IMG/VR virus record: IMGVR_UViG_3300035703_000137
Span: 1-48,508 of that record
DNA from: a virus
DNA length: 48,508 nt
Direction: 5' to 3' (one strand)
The notes below the pieces were generated by a model. The model was not told the DNA's origin. It did not search any database and was given only the letters and a program-made list of their open reading frames with translations. The position numbers and the translations under genes are program-made. Below, in pieces: positions 1-8,107 of the stretch; positions within the stretch are counted from its first letter, which is position 1; the number at the start of each line of letters is the position of its first letter.

Positions 1-352
1 GCGGTGATGGTGATGGTCGTGCTGGCGGCGGTGCCTGCGGAGACGGATCCAGCCGTGACGTCGAAGTAGCCGCGCGCGCGGCCGTCGTACCAGTCGGAGA
101 CGCGCGTGCCGTTGTAGAAATGATGGATCGAGGCATCCGCGAACGAGGCGATCACATAGGGCAGGCCGTTGAAGATCTCGACCTGCAGGACCGCCGTCAT
201 CGCCGACGCGCTCGGGTGCTGCAGTCGCTGGTAGCTGACGCCCGAGGGCATCGACGGCGTCGCGATCGAACCGAAGACGTAGAGCGATCCGCCAATGTTC
301 GCCATGCCGAACGTGCTGGCGGGCAGCGCGTAGGTGCTGACGAAGGCCTTGC
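1..352. repeat. Left copy of an imperfect terminal overlap (pairs with 48157-48508)
   Basis: Positions 1-352 align without gaps to 48157-48508 with 17 mismatches (95.2% identity). The mismatches lie only between 43 and 225. In the minus-strand reading frame 16 of them are third-codon-position changes and one (position 43) is a second-position change, Val versus Ala. This shows the genome closes into a circle and that the two ends come from two natural variants; a true packaged terminal repeat would be identical. Confidence 0.9.
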
Positions 353-482
353 GCTTCTCGATCGCGCCGCCGCGATCGATATGCGCGTTGGTCAGTCGGC
401 GCAGCGTGCCGGTCGGCGCCGACGCCTTGCTCTTGCGGCTGTCCTGGCCCGCGCGGAAATCTTCGATTACCAGATAGGGCAT
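1..482 (-). CDS. Tail hub/tail tube-like protein, 5' part of a gene split by the window ends
   Basis: The ATG at 482 lies 3 bp after the stop of the upstream adaptor gene, and the frame runs open off position 1. It continues without a break at the right end of the window; joined across the 352-bp overlap the protein is 684 aa. The N-terminus (MPYLVIEDFRAGQDSRKSK) leads into a segment with repeated F-G, Y-V-F and HHFYNG motifs, as in beta-rich hub or nozzle proteins of short-tailed phages. The position directly after the head-tail adaptor supports a tail hub or DNA-stabilisation role. No enzymatic motif is visible. The structural class is fairly sure; the exact family is not. Confidence 0.7.
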   Translation of the reverse strand, partial: MPYLVIEDFRAGQDSRKSKASAPTGTLRRLTNAHIDRGGAIEKRKAFVSTYALPASTFGMANIGGSLYVFGSIATPSMPSGVSYQRLQHPSASAMTAVLQVEIFNGLPYVIASFADASIHHFYNGTRVSDWYDGRARGYFDVTAGSVSAGTAASTTITIT

Positions 483-485
483 CGG

Positions 486-1829
486 TCAGCGCACGTAGGC
501 GACGCGGATGCCATGCTGGCGTCCGCTGTCGGTCGCGCCGGGCACCATGCTCAGGCGCCGGCGGGCGCCGCCTGCACGCCCCCGCAGCTTGTTGTAGAGG
601 TTGAGCGCCAGCTTCTCGACCTTGGCGGCGCGGTCGTTCTTCTCGGCCGACAGGATCTCGTGCGCGGCGAACAGGACGATCAGCGTGTCGTCGAGCGTGC
701 AAGTGTCGGCGTTCGCGATGAACGGATTGAGCGGCAGCTTGTGGAAGATGCGCAGTACCTGGTCGCGCGAGGCAGGCACCGGCCACACCTCGATCTGAAC
801 GGCGCCGTCGCTCTGGCGCAGGTCGATGTTGGTGGCAGGGTCCGAGCGCACCGATAGGATGCCACCCGACAGATCGACCGGTGTGCCGACGGTCACGGAG
901 CCTGCGACAGTGACCTCGATCTCGCGATCGTTGCCGGCGTCGTCGCTCTGCGGATCGGCGGTGATCGTCACCTCGTTCGCGCGGGCGGTCGCCGTGTAGT
1001 TCGGGACGGTGTTGGTGGCGTTGATCGCGGCGGCGACAGCCGTGGCCGTAGCCGTGTTCGAGGTGCGCCAGCCGATCGGCGAGCCGTCGAGGATGTCGAC
1101 CCCGTCGACCTCGATCTTGGTGATCCGGTTGCTGGCGCCGCCCGAGAAATTGCTGACCGACGTCACCGTGACGTCGCCGCCGACGGTGACCGAGACGGTG
1201 TAGCCGTTCGTGCCGGTGCCTGCATCCGGGTCGGCCGTCAGCGTGACGGCGGCGCCGATGTTGCTGGCGCTGTAGCCGTGCGTGCCGGTGCCGAGGTTGA
1301 TTGCCACGACGACGGCTGCGGCGGTCGCGGTGTGGCTGGTGCCCCACGGGACGGAGGCGGATAGGAGGGTCGTGGTCGCATTGATCGTGATCTGCGAGAT
1401 CACGTTGCTGCCGCCGAGCGTGCCGGCGTTGATCGTGAAGCCGCCGGTGGCGGCGGCAGCGGCGCCCGCGGTGATGGTGAACGAGCCCGACGCACCGGTC
1501 TGCTCGCTCTCCATGGAGCTGTATTGCAGGGCGCCGATGCCGTTGACCATCGGCAGGTACTGGCCGCCCCAGCGGACGGCGTAGCTCTTGACGTTCTCGA
1601 TCGAGATGCCGGAGGGGAAGTCGTAGAAGCGCTGGCCGGGGTTGAGCTGGATGTCCTCCTGAAGGTTCAGGAAGGGCCAGTCGAAATCGTCATAGAGCCA
1701 GGACTGCGTGCGCCGCAGGATCCGCTGAAGCTGGGCGAGCTTGTTCTTGCCGAGCGCGGCATCGGGACTGTGACCGACCTCCGCACGGAGATCGGTCACC
1801 ATCTGTCCGAGGCTGACGCCGCGGGCCAT
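486..1829 (-). CDS. Head-tail adaptor/tail tubular protein A-like with inserted beta modules
   Basis: This 447-aa protein follows the preceding gene with a 3-bp gap. The N-terminus (MARGVSLGQMVTDLR..., then a LQRILRRTQSWLYDDFDWPFL-type segment at about 30-55) and the helical C-terminus (about 345-430, with a basic RGRAGGARRR stretch) resemble gp4/gpA-type adaptors that sit under the portal in podoviruses. Between them, about residues 105-325, lie two Ala/Thr/Val-rich beta modules carrying W-x-TS-xTATA and a ...VTITAD... strand. The same module occurs twice in the next structural gene (the tail hub). Adaptors of this family are usually about 200 aa, so the insertion doubles the length. Role by position and N/C-terminal pattern; inserted modules by direct comparison. 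Confidence 0.7.
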   Translation of the reverse strand: MARGVSLGQMVTDLRAEVGHSPDAALGKNKLAQLQRILRRTQSWLYDDFDWPFLNLQEDIQLNPGQRFYDFPSGISIENVKSYAVRWGGQYLPMVNGIGALQYSSMESEQTGASGSFTITAGAAAAATGGFTINAGTLGGSNVISQITINATTTLLSASVPWGTSHTATAAAVVVAINLGTGTHGYSASNIGAAVTLTADPDAGTGTNGYTVSVTVGGDVTVTSVSNFSGGASNRITKIEVDGVDILDGSPIGWRTSNTATATAVAAAINATNTVPNYTATARANEVTITADPQSDDAGNDREIEVTVAGSVTVGTPVDLSGGILSVRSDPATNIDLRQSDGAVQIEVWPVPASRDQVLRIFHKLPLNPFIANADTCTLDDTLIVLFAAHEILSAEKNDRAAKVEKLALNLYNKLRGRAGGARRRLSMVPGATDSGRQHGIRVAYVR

Positions 1830-1832
1830 GGA

Positions 1833-2237
1833 TTAGGCCGCCACCTTCTCGCCTTCGCCGTCGCCGAGGCCGTCGCCGCCGTCCAGGCCAAGCGCCTTCA
1901 GCTCGTCCTCGGTCGGCTCCGGTACATCCTCGAGCACAACCGGCGCCACCTGCGGCGTCGGACTCGGGCCGAGGCCGATGTCCTTGAGCATGACCGGCAG
2001 CTTCGCCATCGTGCCCGGGAACATCTCGGCGACCACCTGGTCACCGTAAAGCTGCTCGAGGCGCGCGCGCTCGACCGCGTGGCCGCGCTTGTCCATGCGG
2101 ACGGGCGCGATGTTGATCACCGCATCCTGGCCGTGGATGCGGCGCAGGACGGCGATCTCCGGCGGGGTCAGGTCGACCTTCTCGACGGTGTGGCCGACGG
2201 AGCCGCCGAGGCGGACCGTCGCGTTGCAGAGCTCCAT
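1833..2237 (-). CDS. Conserved virion-associated hypothetical protein
   Basis: This 134-aa protein starts at the ATG at 2237, preceded by AGGAGA at good spacing; longer upstream extensions run through low-complexity sequence and are not needed. It is rich in Leu, Val and Glu, has a conserved-looking segment around residues 15-60 (DLTPPEIAVLRRIHG, RMDKRGHAVERAR), and ends in an acidic Gly/Asp/Glu tail (GLDGGDGLGDGEGEK). It lies between the capsid-associated protein and the tail adaptor and is probably cotranscribed with them. No catalytic motif is visible. I do not recognise its function; a small virion or assembly factor is likely from context. Confidence 0.65.
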   Translation of the reverse strand: MELCNATVRLGGSVGHTVEKVDLTPPEIAVLRRIHGQDAVINIAPVRMDKRGHAVERARLEQLYGDQVVAEMFPGTMAKLPVMLKDIGLGPSPTPQVAPVVLEDVPEPTEDELKALGLDGGDGLGDGEGEKVAA

Positions 2238-2285
2238 GGGGGTCTCCTGGGGGTGTGTGGGTGGCGTGTGTCTCTGGGCGCCTGT

Positions 2286-2313
2286 GGGCGCGGCTCCCGA
2301 AGGAACCGCGCCC
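2286..2313 (-). other. Very stable UUCG-tetraloop hairpin downstream of the 412-aa capsid-associated gene
   Basis: On the minus strand GGGCGCGGTTCC and GGAGCCGCGCCC pair over 12 bp with a single G-U wobble around a TTCG loop closed by C-G. There is no T-run after it, so it is not a classic intrinsic terminator. It sits right after the stop of the gene at 2329 and before the next SD, which fits a 3'-end mRNA stabiliser, processing site or partial terminator. Confidence 0.6.
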
Positions 2314-2328
2314 TTGAGGCTGCTGGCC

Positions 2329-3567
2329 TTAGCCCGCGTACTGCGGGGCGCCGAGGTAGGACGGATTGTCCACCGCGACGAGGAAGGCGAACGAGACCAC
2401 GCCGTCCATGGTGGTCGCCGGGGTGAAGGTGCCGCGCACGTCACCGGAGGTGCCGGTGGCCGCCGCCTGCGAACCCACGACCCAGGTATTGCCGTCGTTG
2501 ACGCCGTCCTGGGTGATCTCGATGATGCCGTTGAGCTGACCGGCGGTGTCGATCGCCGCGGCCGGAACCACGGTGATGCTGTCCGCGACAGCGACGGTGT
2601 TGGCCGCCGACGGCGTCGCGGCGTACTTCACGCCAGCCGCATCCGCGTCCGCGATGGTGAAGGTGCCGCCAGTGACATCCACGCCGCCGATCTGGAGCTT
2701 GACGGCTCCGCCGGTGGTGACGGCCCCCTGGACGATGCCGCGATACTTGGTGATGCGGCCCGCAACCGGGCACACGATCTGTTCGGCGGTGCCGGCCAGA
2801 AGCTCGGTCTGCTCGATCTCGAACGGGATGTAGTGCTTGCGCCCGCCCGCATCGACCTTCACCGCGTTCTCGTACGAGGCGACGATCTGGTCGGTGTCAC
2901 GCAGGAATACCGGCAGGCCGAGCTTGGAGCCCGTGCCGAACGTGGCGCTGGTGATGCTGGCCGAGGACGAGACCTCGGTCAGGCGCTTGAACGCCTTGCT
3001 GCCGGTGTGCGACGTGCCGCTGGCCGACTTCTCGACCATGTAGTTGCCGTACTCGTCATACCCCTTGAAGGTGATGACCGAGGCGGTGGTCCAGGCGCCG
3101 ACGACGTTGCGCGGCACATCGAACACGATCTGACCCGGGTACTCCGAGCTCAGGAGCGCGCCGTCGAAGACCGCCGCGGCGCCGGCCGCGACCGACTGCG
3201 AGGCGCACGCGCCATCGGCATCGGCCAGGATCGGCGATCCGAGCTCGATCATCATCAGGCTCGCATCGCGCGAACGCAGGATGACGGGCTGGTCGAGAAC
3301 GCCGGCGCCGGTGGTGTCGAAGCCGAAGATGACCGTCGATCCGGCCGGAAGCGTGGTCGTGCCGATGTAGGTCACGGTCGCGCTCGTGTTGCCGAGCGAA
3401 AGGGTGAAGTCGCGACCGACCTTCATGTTGGTCTGCATCGCCCACATGGTGTGGTTGGCGCCGTTGATGAAATTGCCCTTGGTGGTGCCGCTCGGGTACG
3501 ACACGGTGAACGTGCCGTTGGTGGCGACCGCCGAAGCGAGCTGAAGGGTAACCGTCTTCTGGGACAT
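2329..3567 (-). CDS. Putative capsid decoration/auxiliary head protein
   Basis: The 412-aa protein starts at the ATG at 3567 behind CAGGAGAA. It is almost wholly beta-rich, with many Thr, Val, Gly and Ala residues and few charged residues, such as GTFTVSYPSGTTKGNF at about 17-32. It contains two repeated strand patterns of the type IGGVDVTGGTFTIADADAAG near residues 290-310. It lies immediately downstream of the major capsid gene and is flanked by two strong hairpins, as expected for an abundant head protein. I do not recognise a named family; decoration protein or head fibre is inferred from position and composition. Confidence 0.5.
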   Translation of the reverse strand: MSQKTVTLQLASAVATNGTFTVSYPSGTTKGNFINGANHTMWAMQTNMKVGRDFTLSLGNTSATVTYIGTTTLPAGSTVIFGFDTTGAGVLDQPVILRSRDASLMMIELGSPILADADGACASQSVAAGAAAVFDGALLSSEYPGQIVFDVPRNVVGAWTTASVITFKGYDEYGNYMVEKSASGTSHTGSKAFKRLTEVSSSASITSATFGTGSKLGLPVFLRDTDQIVASYENAVKVDAGGRKHYIPFEIEQTELLAGTAEQIVCPVAGRITKYRGIVQGAVTTGGAVKLQIGGVDVTGGTFTIADADAAGVKYAATPSAANTVAVADSITVVPAAAIDTAGQLNGIIEITQDGVNDGNTWVVGSQAAATGTSGDVRGTFTPATTMDGVVSFAFLVAVDNPSYLGAPQYAG

Positions 3568-3603
3568 CTGAGTTCTCCTGGGTGTCGAACGAGTGCGTCG
3601 AGA

Positions 3604-3623
3604 GGGGCGGCTTTCGCCGCCCC
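3604..3623 (-). other. GNRA-type hairpin downstream of the major capsid gene
   Basis: On the minus strand GGGGCGGC-GAAA-GCCGCCCC forms a perfect 8-bp GC stem with a GAAA tetraloop, 7 bp past the capsid stop codon. No T-run follows. It is probably an mRNA-stability or partial-termination element that allows different dosage of capsid and downstream protein. Confidence 0.6.
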
Positions 3624-3629
3624 GTCCCG

Positions 3630-4721
3630 TTACGCGACCTCGTAGACCCCGTGGCAGTTGAGCTTCTTGGCGATCAGGCCACCGGTCCAGGTGACGGCCC
3701 GATAGAGCACGTACTTCTCCGGCGGACGCGCCGGCGCGTGCGTCTTCATGTCCTCACCGTCCATCACCATCGGGTGAAGGAAGCGGGTGTCGAGCATGTA
3801 GCAGAACTTCGAGTAGCCCAGATCGTCGAGCGTCGGGTCGTACTCGAAATCACCGACGCCGCGCATCGAGATCTGCGCCATGCCGATGTCGTTCTTGCCG
3901 CCGTTGATGAAGCCGGTCTGAGTGTAGGTGCCCTTCTCGTGGACCTCGAGTTCGAGGGCGTCGAGGAAGGCGCTGCCGCACAGGACCAGGTTCGGGCGAC
4001 CGCCGAAGCGGCGAAGCTGGCGGGCCTCGCTGCGCAGCGTCTTGGTGAGCGTCTGGCTCGACGCCGAGGCGGTGATCTTCGGCCCGGTGATGCTGGCGGT
4101 GGTCGACTGGCCGCTCTCGGCCGAGAGCGAGCCGACACGGGCGCGGTTGCGCCACCAGCGGTTCGCCGCGCGGTCGATCGTGCCGGTGATGCCGACAGCC
4201 GGGTTCAGCGTGACGAGCGACTGGACGCCGGCGAAGACCTTAGAGGCCTGGGTGCCGTCGCGCCACAGCATGTCGTTGAAGCTGCGGTCGGCGCCCTCGG
4301 ACATATCGTCGAGCTTGTCCTCGAGCAGGTTGGTGATCTCCACCAGCTCGCGCTCGGAGTGCTCGGCCGTCTTCTCGCCGTTCAGGCTGTCGACGACGGA
4401 GATGCCCGCCTTCTTCAGCTCGGTCAGCGTGAGGTTGATGCCGGCGTGCAGCTCCTTCCAGTTGAAGGCCCACTGCTTGATGTTCGCCGGGTTGGCGTAG
4501 GTGACGGTGTCGTCGTGCTCGAAGCCCATGAAGGCGGTCGTGTAGTCGCCCTTCACGTTGCCGCGAATGAACTCCTTGCCGCCGGGGAAGGTCTTCTGAC
4601 GGGCCTTCATGGCCTTCATCAGCGGCTTGTCCTGCAGGTTCTGCGCGACAGCCTTGCCCTTCATGTAGTGGTCGAGGAGAGCGTTGGAGATGTTGCCGAG
4701 TTCGGCAGCGGTGAACGGCAT
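3630..4721 (-). CDS. Major capsid protein
   Basis: This 363-aa protein starts at the ATG at 4721 with AAGGAG upstream. It lies directly after the scaffold gene in the standard portal-scaffold-capsid order. The N-terminal arm is helical (MPFTAAELGNISNALLDHYMK), followed by a basic/aromatic region with FPGGKEFIRG and YTTAFMGFEHDDTV at about 45-75, and by helical and beta stretches typical of HK97-fold coat proteins. The C-terminus contains FLHPMVMDGEDMKTHAP and ends WTGGLIAKKLNCHGVYEVA. Length is in the normal range for coat proteins. There is no obvious cleavage site. Identification rests mainly on gene order and overall character. Confidence 0.8.
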   Translation of the reverse strand: MPFTAAELGNISNALLDHYMKGKAVAQNLQDKPLMKAMKARQKTFPGGKEFIRGNVKGDYTTAFMGFEHDDTVTYANPANIKQWAFNWKELHAGINLTLTELKKAGISVVDSLNGEKTAEHSERELVEITNLLEDKLDDMSEGADRSFNDMLWRDGTQASKVFAGVQSLVTLNPAVGITGTIDRAANRWWRNRARVGSLSAESGQSTTASITGPKITASASSQTLTKTLRSEARQLRRFGGRPNLVLCGSAFLDALELEVHEKGTYTQTGFINGGKNDIGMAQISMRGVGDFEYDPTLDDLGYSKFCYMLDTRFLHPMVMDGEDMKTHAPARPPEKYVLYRAVTWTGGLIAKKLNCHGVYEVA

Positions 4722-4733
4722 AGCGGAAACTCC

Positions 4734-5783
4734 TTAAGCGGCGACAGCCATGCGCGCTGCTTCGAGCAGCGTCTTGGGCTGCGCCTTGGCGCCGGTTGCG
4801 GACGTGCCGGATGCGGGTGCGTCGGACGTGCGACGGGGCGCCGGGCGGAGGCGGGCGAACGTCTTGTTCACCTCCTCGTAAGCGACCCGCGCGAGAGCCA
4901 GCGCGTCCTCGGGAGTGCGCGGCGCCTTGCCGGTCTCCTGGACGATCGCGAGCACCTTGTCGCGCACGAGATCCTGCTTCTCGGACCAGTCGGGATCCGA
5001 CGTCTTGAGGCCCGCCTCCCACTTCGACACCTCGGAGCGGATGGCCTCCTTGGTGCCGGCGACTTCGCGCTCCGTTTCACGGGTGCGCGACTGATCGACC
5101 GTATCGGTGAGGCGCTTGTTGACGGCACGCAGACGTGCCGTTTCCTTCGCCGCCGTCTCGTCGATCGCGCCCTTGTCGACCTGCTCCTGCAGGTCCGCGG
5201 GCAGCCGCTCGCCGATCGCCAGCTCGAGAGTGCTGACGATCTTGCGGAGCTCGGGCAGCGCCTTGGCCGGATCGGTCTTGATCAGGGCCATCGTCTTGAA
5301 ACCCGCGACCACCTCGTCGACACTGATGCCGTTGGTGGTACGGAAATTCTCGATGACCTGAAGCTGATCGGCCGAGCGCTTGAGCTCCGTTACCTGGCCG
5401 GTCAGGGTCTCGAGTTCGCCCTTGAGCTTTCGCTCGCTTGCGACCTTCTCCTGCCAGCGCGGGTGCTTGTGGAATGGAACCGAGGCGTCGTCGTCCTTGG
5501 ACTCAGCCACTGCCGCTTTGCCGGCGGCGGGCTTGCCTTCAGACGAACCTTCCTGGGGTTTGAGGGCGGGCGATGCCTCACCTTCCTCGGGCTTCTTGAC
5601 GACATCCTTGACGATGTCGAGAAGGGCCTTCGGCTCGGTATTAGCGCCCTGGTCCGCGCCGGACGACTTCGCGGGGTCTGCGTCCGAAGATGTGGCTGCG
5701 GTCGACGCGCCGGTATCGGCGGCGGCCGCAGCGGGGGTCTCAAGTTCCGACGGTGACGAGCCGTCGAGGGCCGTTTCCGGCAT
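4734..5783 (-). CDS. Capsid assembly scaffolding protein
   Basis: The ATG at 5783 is chosen over one 24 bp upstream because GAGGAG sits 7 bp before it, inside the longer version. The 349-aa product is low-complexity, acidic and Ala/Pro/Lys-rich for the first 120 residues. It then becomes highly helical and charged (about 125-260: ERKLKGELETLTGQVTELKR and following), which predicts coiled coil. It ends in a basic segment (RLRPAPRRTSDAPASG). This architecture, and the place between portal and major capsid protein, is typical of internal scaffolds; the basic C-terminus would be the coat-binding end. No protease motif is visible. Confidence 0.75.
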   Translation of the reverse strand: MPETALDGSSPSELETPAAAAADTGASTAATSSDADPAKSSGADQGANTEPKALLDIVKDVVKKPEEGEASPALKPQEGSSEGKPAAGKAAVAESKDDDASVPFHKHPRWQEKVASERKLKGELETLTGQVTELKRSADQLQVIENFRTTNGISVDEVVAGFKTMALIKTDPAKALPELRKIVSTLELAIGERLPADLQEQVDKGAIDETAAKETARLRAVNKRLTDTVDQSRTRETEREVAGTKEAIRSEVSKWEAGLKTSDPDWSEKQDLVRDKVLAIVQETGKAPRTPEDALALARVAYEEVNKTFARLRPAPRRTSDAPASGTSATGAKAQPKTLLEAARMAVAA

Positions 5784-5869
5784 TAGCGTCTCCTCTTTGA
5801 GGGACACCCGCCCAGATGCGCCGGGCAGGCGGCGGCCCAGTTGACCCGGACCTACGACTTCAGACAGAC

Positions 5870-5898
5870 ATACTACATTCTGTCGCGATTATCAACAC
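5870..5898 (-). promoter_or_regulatory. Putative promoter and operator upstream of scaffold/capsid genes
   Basis: The 92-bp gap between portal and scaffold genes contains ACTACATTCTGTCGC (5872-5886), a member of the phage-wide 15-bp dyad family. On the minus strand this reads as a -10-like TAGTAT (5870-5875) preceded by TTGATA or TGTTGA at 14-16 bp, so the -35 spacing is poorer than at the other sites. It would drive scaffold, capsid and tail genes. Confidence 0.45.
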
Positions 5899-5899
5899 C

Positions 5900-8107
5900 C
5901 TAGGCAGCGCTAGGGGCGCCTCCGTCCGGACCGCCTGGGCTCCCGGGGTATGCCGGCTGCGCTCCTGGCGGGGTGCCGTCGGGCCGCGCGCCCTGGTCGC
6001 CGCCTTCGTCGCCCTGCGCGTTCGGATCGGCTGCGGCATCCGCCGGCGCCGCGGTCGCCATGCGGTTCTGCGCGACGATCGAGGCCATGCCGTCCTTGAG
6101 CGCTTCGGCCACGTCGCCGGTCGCCGGGTCGTCGATCAGCGAGATCAGCAGCTTGGCGATCCACATGGCTTGGAAGCCCGGCACCTGGACGATGAACGGC
6201 ATCAGCCGCTCGATATTGGCAATGTCGCGCTCCTTGTTCGGGCGGCCGCTCGATCCGCCGCGCACGATCAGGCCGATCTCCTTGGCCGCCTCGGCGCGCG
6301 TCATGGTCGGCCAGGCGGCGCCCGGCCCCGCGATCTCCTGCACCTTGGGCAGCGACATTTCGGTCACGAGCACCTGGCCGCCGTCGCGTGCGAGCTGCGA
6401 CAGCAGCTCGTCCAGATCGTCGGTGTTGGACGACAGCGAGGAGATGCGGCCGCTCTCGGCGATCGAGGCCTCGGTGGCGCCGCCGTCGCCGGTCATCGAC
6501 CCCATCTCGGAGGCGCCGCTGCCGACCGCGCGCTGCGCGTCCTGGAAGACCGTCTCGGTCTCGTAGAAATTCGGATCGATCGGGTGCTTCTGCACCGGCT
6601 GCAGCATGTCGGCGACCGACTGGCCGGGCGTCAGGCCCTTGAGCAGGATGATCTCGTGCGCCTGATGCTCGAGCATGCTGTTCTGGTCTTCCTCCTCGAA
6701 GGCGGAAGCCGGCGCGGCATAGAGCGGGCGCGAGGCGATGCGATGCTGGCGCCGCGCCTCCATGGTCCGGTTGTATTCCTGCTGCGGCGAGCGGAGCAGG
6801 CGCACGTCGGACGGCGGGAAAATCTCCTTCTCGTGCTCGACGTCGTTGAACGTCAGCGCGTAGACGGTAAAGAAACGTTCGAGCTGCACGTTCGGCTCGG
6901 CCGGTGCGCGCAGGTAATCCTTGTAGCCGACGCAGAGCGTGAACTCGAGACCGGTCGACTTCTGCTCGACGCGGTACACCTTGCAATGCTGCTCACCGGT
7001 GTCCTGGCCGTCGACATCCGCATCGACCTTCCAGCCGCCGACGAGCTCGCCCTTCGGCGAGTAGGCGGTGAACGAGCCGGTCACGTCGACCTTGTAGACC
7101 TCCTTGATCTCGTTGACCGTCAGCAGGTAGCGCTCGGCGATCCAGTCGGCGCCGGCCCAGGTCTTGAGGTTCGTGCAGGCCGTGTCGGGGATGATCGCGG
7201 TGGCGCGCGGCCAATGCCAGCGGAGCCCCTCGCGGATGACCACCTCCTCCTCGGCCTCCAGCGCCTTCTTCGTCTGCTGCATCTCCTCGACCTCGGCCGT
7301 GTCGGGCTGGATCTTGCCCTCGGCGATGTCGGCCTGCAGACGCTCCACGCGGCCGAGCCGCTGCGCCAGGTCGGCGATCTTGCTCTCGGTGTCCGGGTTG
7401 CGCTGCATCAGCCGCTGGAAGTCCAGCCGCACATAGCCGACGCCGCAGGTCACGACCCGGCGGACCATCTGCTTCATGCCTTCCTTGAAGCCGGGGATCT
7501 GTTCGTCGATGAAATACTTGAACAGGATCTCAAGCGTGCGCCCGAGCTTACCCATCATCTTGCGGTGCGCGAAGCCGTCGACCACGTCTTGCAGCAGGGC
7601 GACGGTCATCGGGCTCGGCGGCATCGCGGGGCCGCCCATCTGCATCGACTGCATCGCCATCGCCGCTTCCTGCATGGCCGCCTGCAGGGACGCCGGCTCC
7701 TCGTCCCAGATCAGGAAGTCCTGGCGGGCGCGGCGCTTGGCGATGAAGGTAGGCTGCCGCGCATAGAGCGCGGGCACGCGCGTCTGGATGTGGCGATGGA
7801 CGATGTTGAGCTTGTAGCGGTCGTCCTTGTCGGTGGCATCCGGGTACTGCTTGCCGAACGCGAAGTCCATATCCTCGGCCATGCGCTTGAACGCCGGCTC
7901 GTGGTGGCGCTCGGCGAGCTCGATCTTCTTCAGCCACTTCTTCACGTTGGCCGCGCGCGCCTCGGGCGGCTCGACGTCCTTGTCGGCACGCACGATCGCC
8001 GCCGGCTTCGGCGTGAAGGGCGACGGCGCCGCGCCCGGGGCGAACATCGCCATGATCGTGTCGGTGAGCGAGCCGCCTGCCTCAGCGGTCGGGTCTAGTC
8101 CGGTCAT
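5900..8107 (-). CDS. Portal protein (podovirus type)
   Basis: The 735-aa protein starts at the ATG at 8107, abutting the TerL stop codon. It follows TerL and precedes the scaffold, which is the usual place for a portal. The N-terminal half includes a helical AERHHEPAFKRMAEDMDFAFG stretch and KLNIVHRHIQTRVPALYARQP at about 90-125, as in large (about 700-aa) podoviral portals. A long helical stretch at about 245-290 (RLGRVERLQADIAEGKIQPD) and a Pro/Gly-rich acidic tail (after about 690) are visible. It forms the dodecameric DNA channel at one capsid vertex. Confidence comes from order, size and N-terminal pattern. Confidence 0.85.
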   Translation of the reverse strand: MTGLDPTAEAGGSLTDTIMAMFAPGAAPSPFTPKPAAIVRADKDVEPPEARAANVKKWLKKIELAERHHEPAFKRMAEDMDFAFGKQYPDATDKDDRYKLNIVHRHIQTRVPALYARQPTFIAKRRARQDFLIWDEEPASLQAAMQEAAMAMQSMQMGGPAMPPSPMTVALLQDVVDGFAHRKMMGKLGRTLEILFKYFIDEQIPGFKEGMKQMVRRVVTCGVGYVRLDFQRLMQRNPDTESKIADLAQRLGRVERLQADIAEGKIQPDTAEVEEMQQTKKALEAEEEVVIREGLRWHWPRATAIIPDTACTNLKTWAGADWIAERYLLTVNEIKEVYKVDVTGSFTAYSPKGELVGGWKVDADVDGQDTGEQHCKVYRVEQKSTGLEFTLCVGYKDYLRAPAEPNVQLERFFTVYALTFNDVEHEKEIFPPSDVRLLRSPQQEYNRTMEARRQHRIASRPLYAAPASAFEEEDQNSMLEHQAHEIILLKGLTPGQSVADMLQPVQKHPIDPNFYETETVFQDAQRAVGSGASEMGSMTGDGGATEASIAESGRISSLSSNTDDLDELLSQLARDGGQVLVTEMSLPKVQEIAGPGAAWPTMTRAEAAKEIGLIVRGGSSGRPNKERDIANIERLMPFIVQVPGFQAMWIAKLLISLIDDPATGDVAEALKDGMASIVAQNRMATAAPADAAADPNAQGDEGGDQGARPDGTPPGAQPAYPGSPGGPDGGAPSAA

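Noticed and set aside
1-352. True direct terminal repeat of a packaged genome
   Set aside because: The two copies differ at 17 positions in a codon-dependent pattern, so they are two variants, not one repeat.
5816-8098. Long plus-strand frame of 760 codons antisense to the portal gene, and similar ones opposite other structural genes (for example 2089-3645, 3582-5756, 39969-42422)
   Set aside because: High GC keeps the opposite strand open; these frames are Arg/His/Ala-rich, have no SD or family pattern, and lie over well-supported minus-strand genes.
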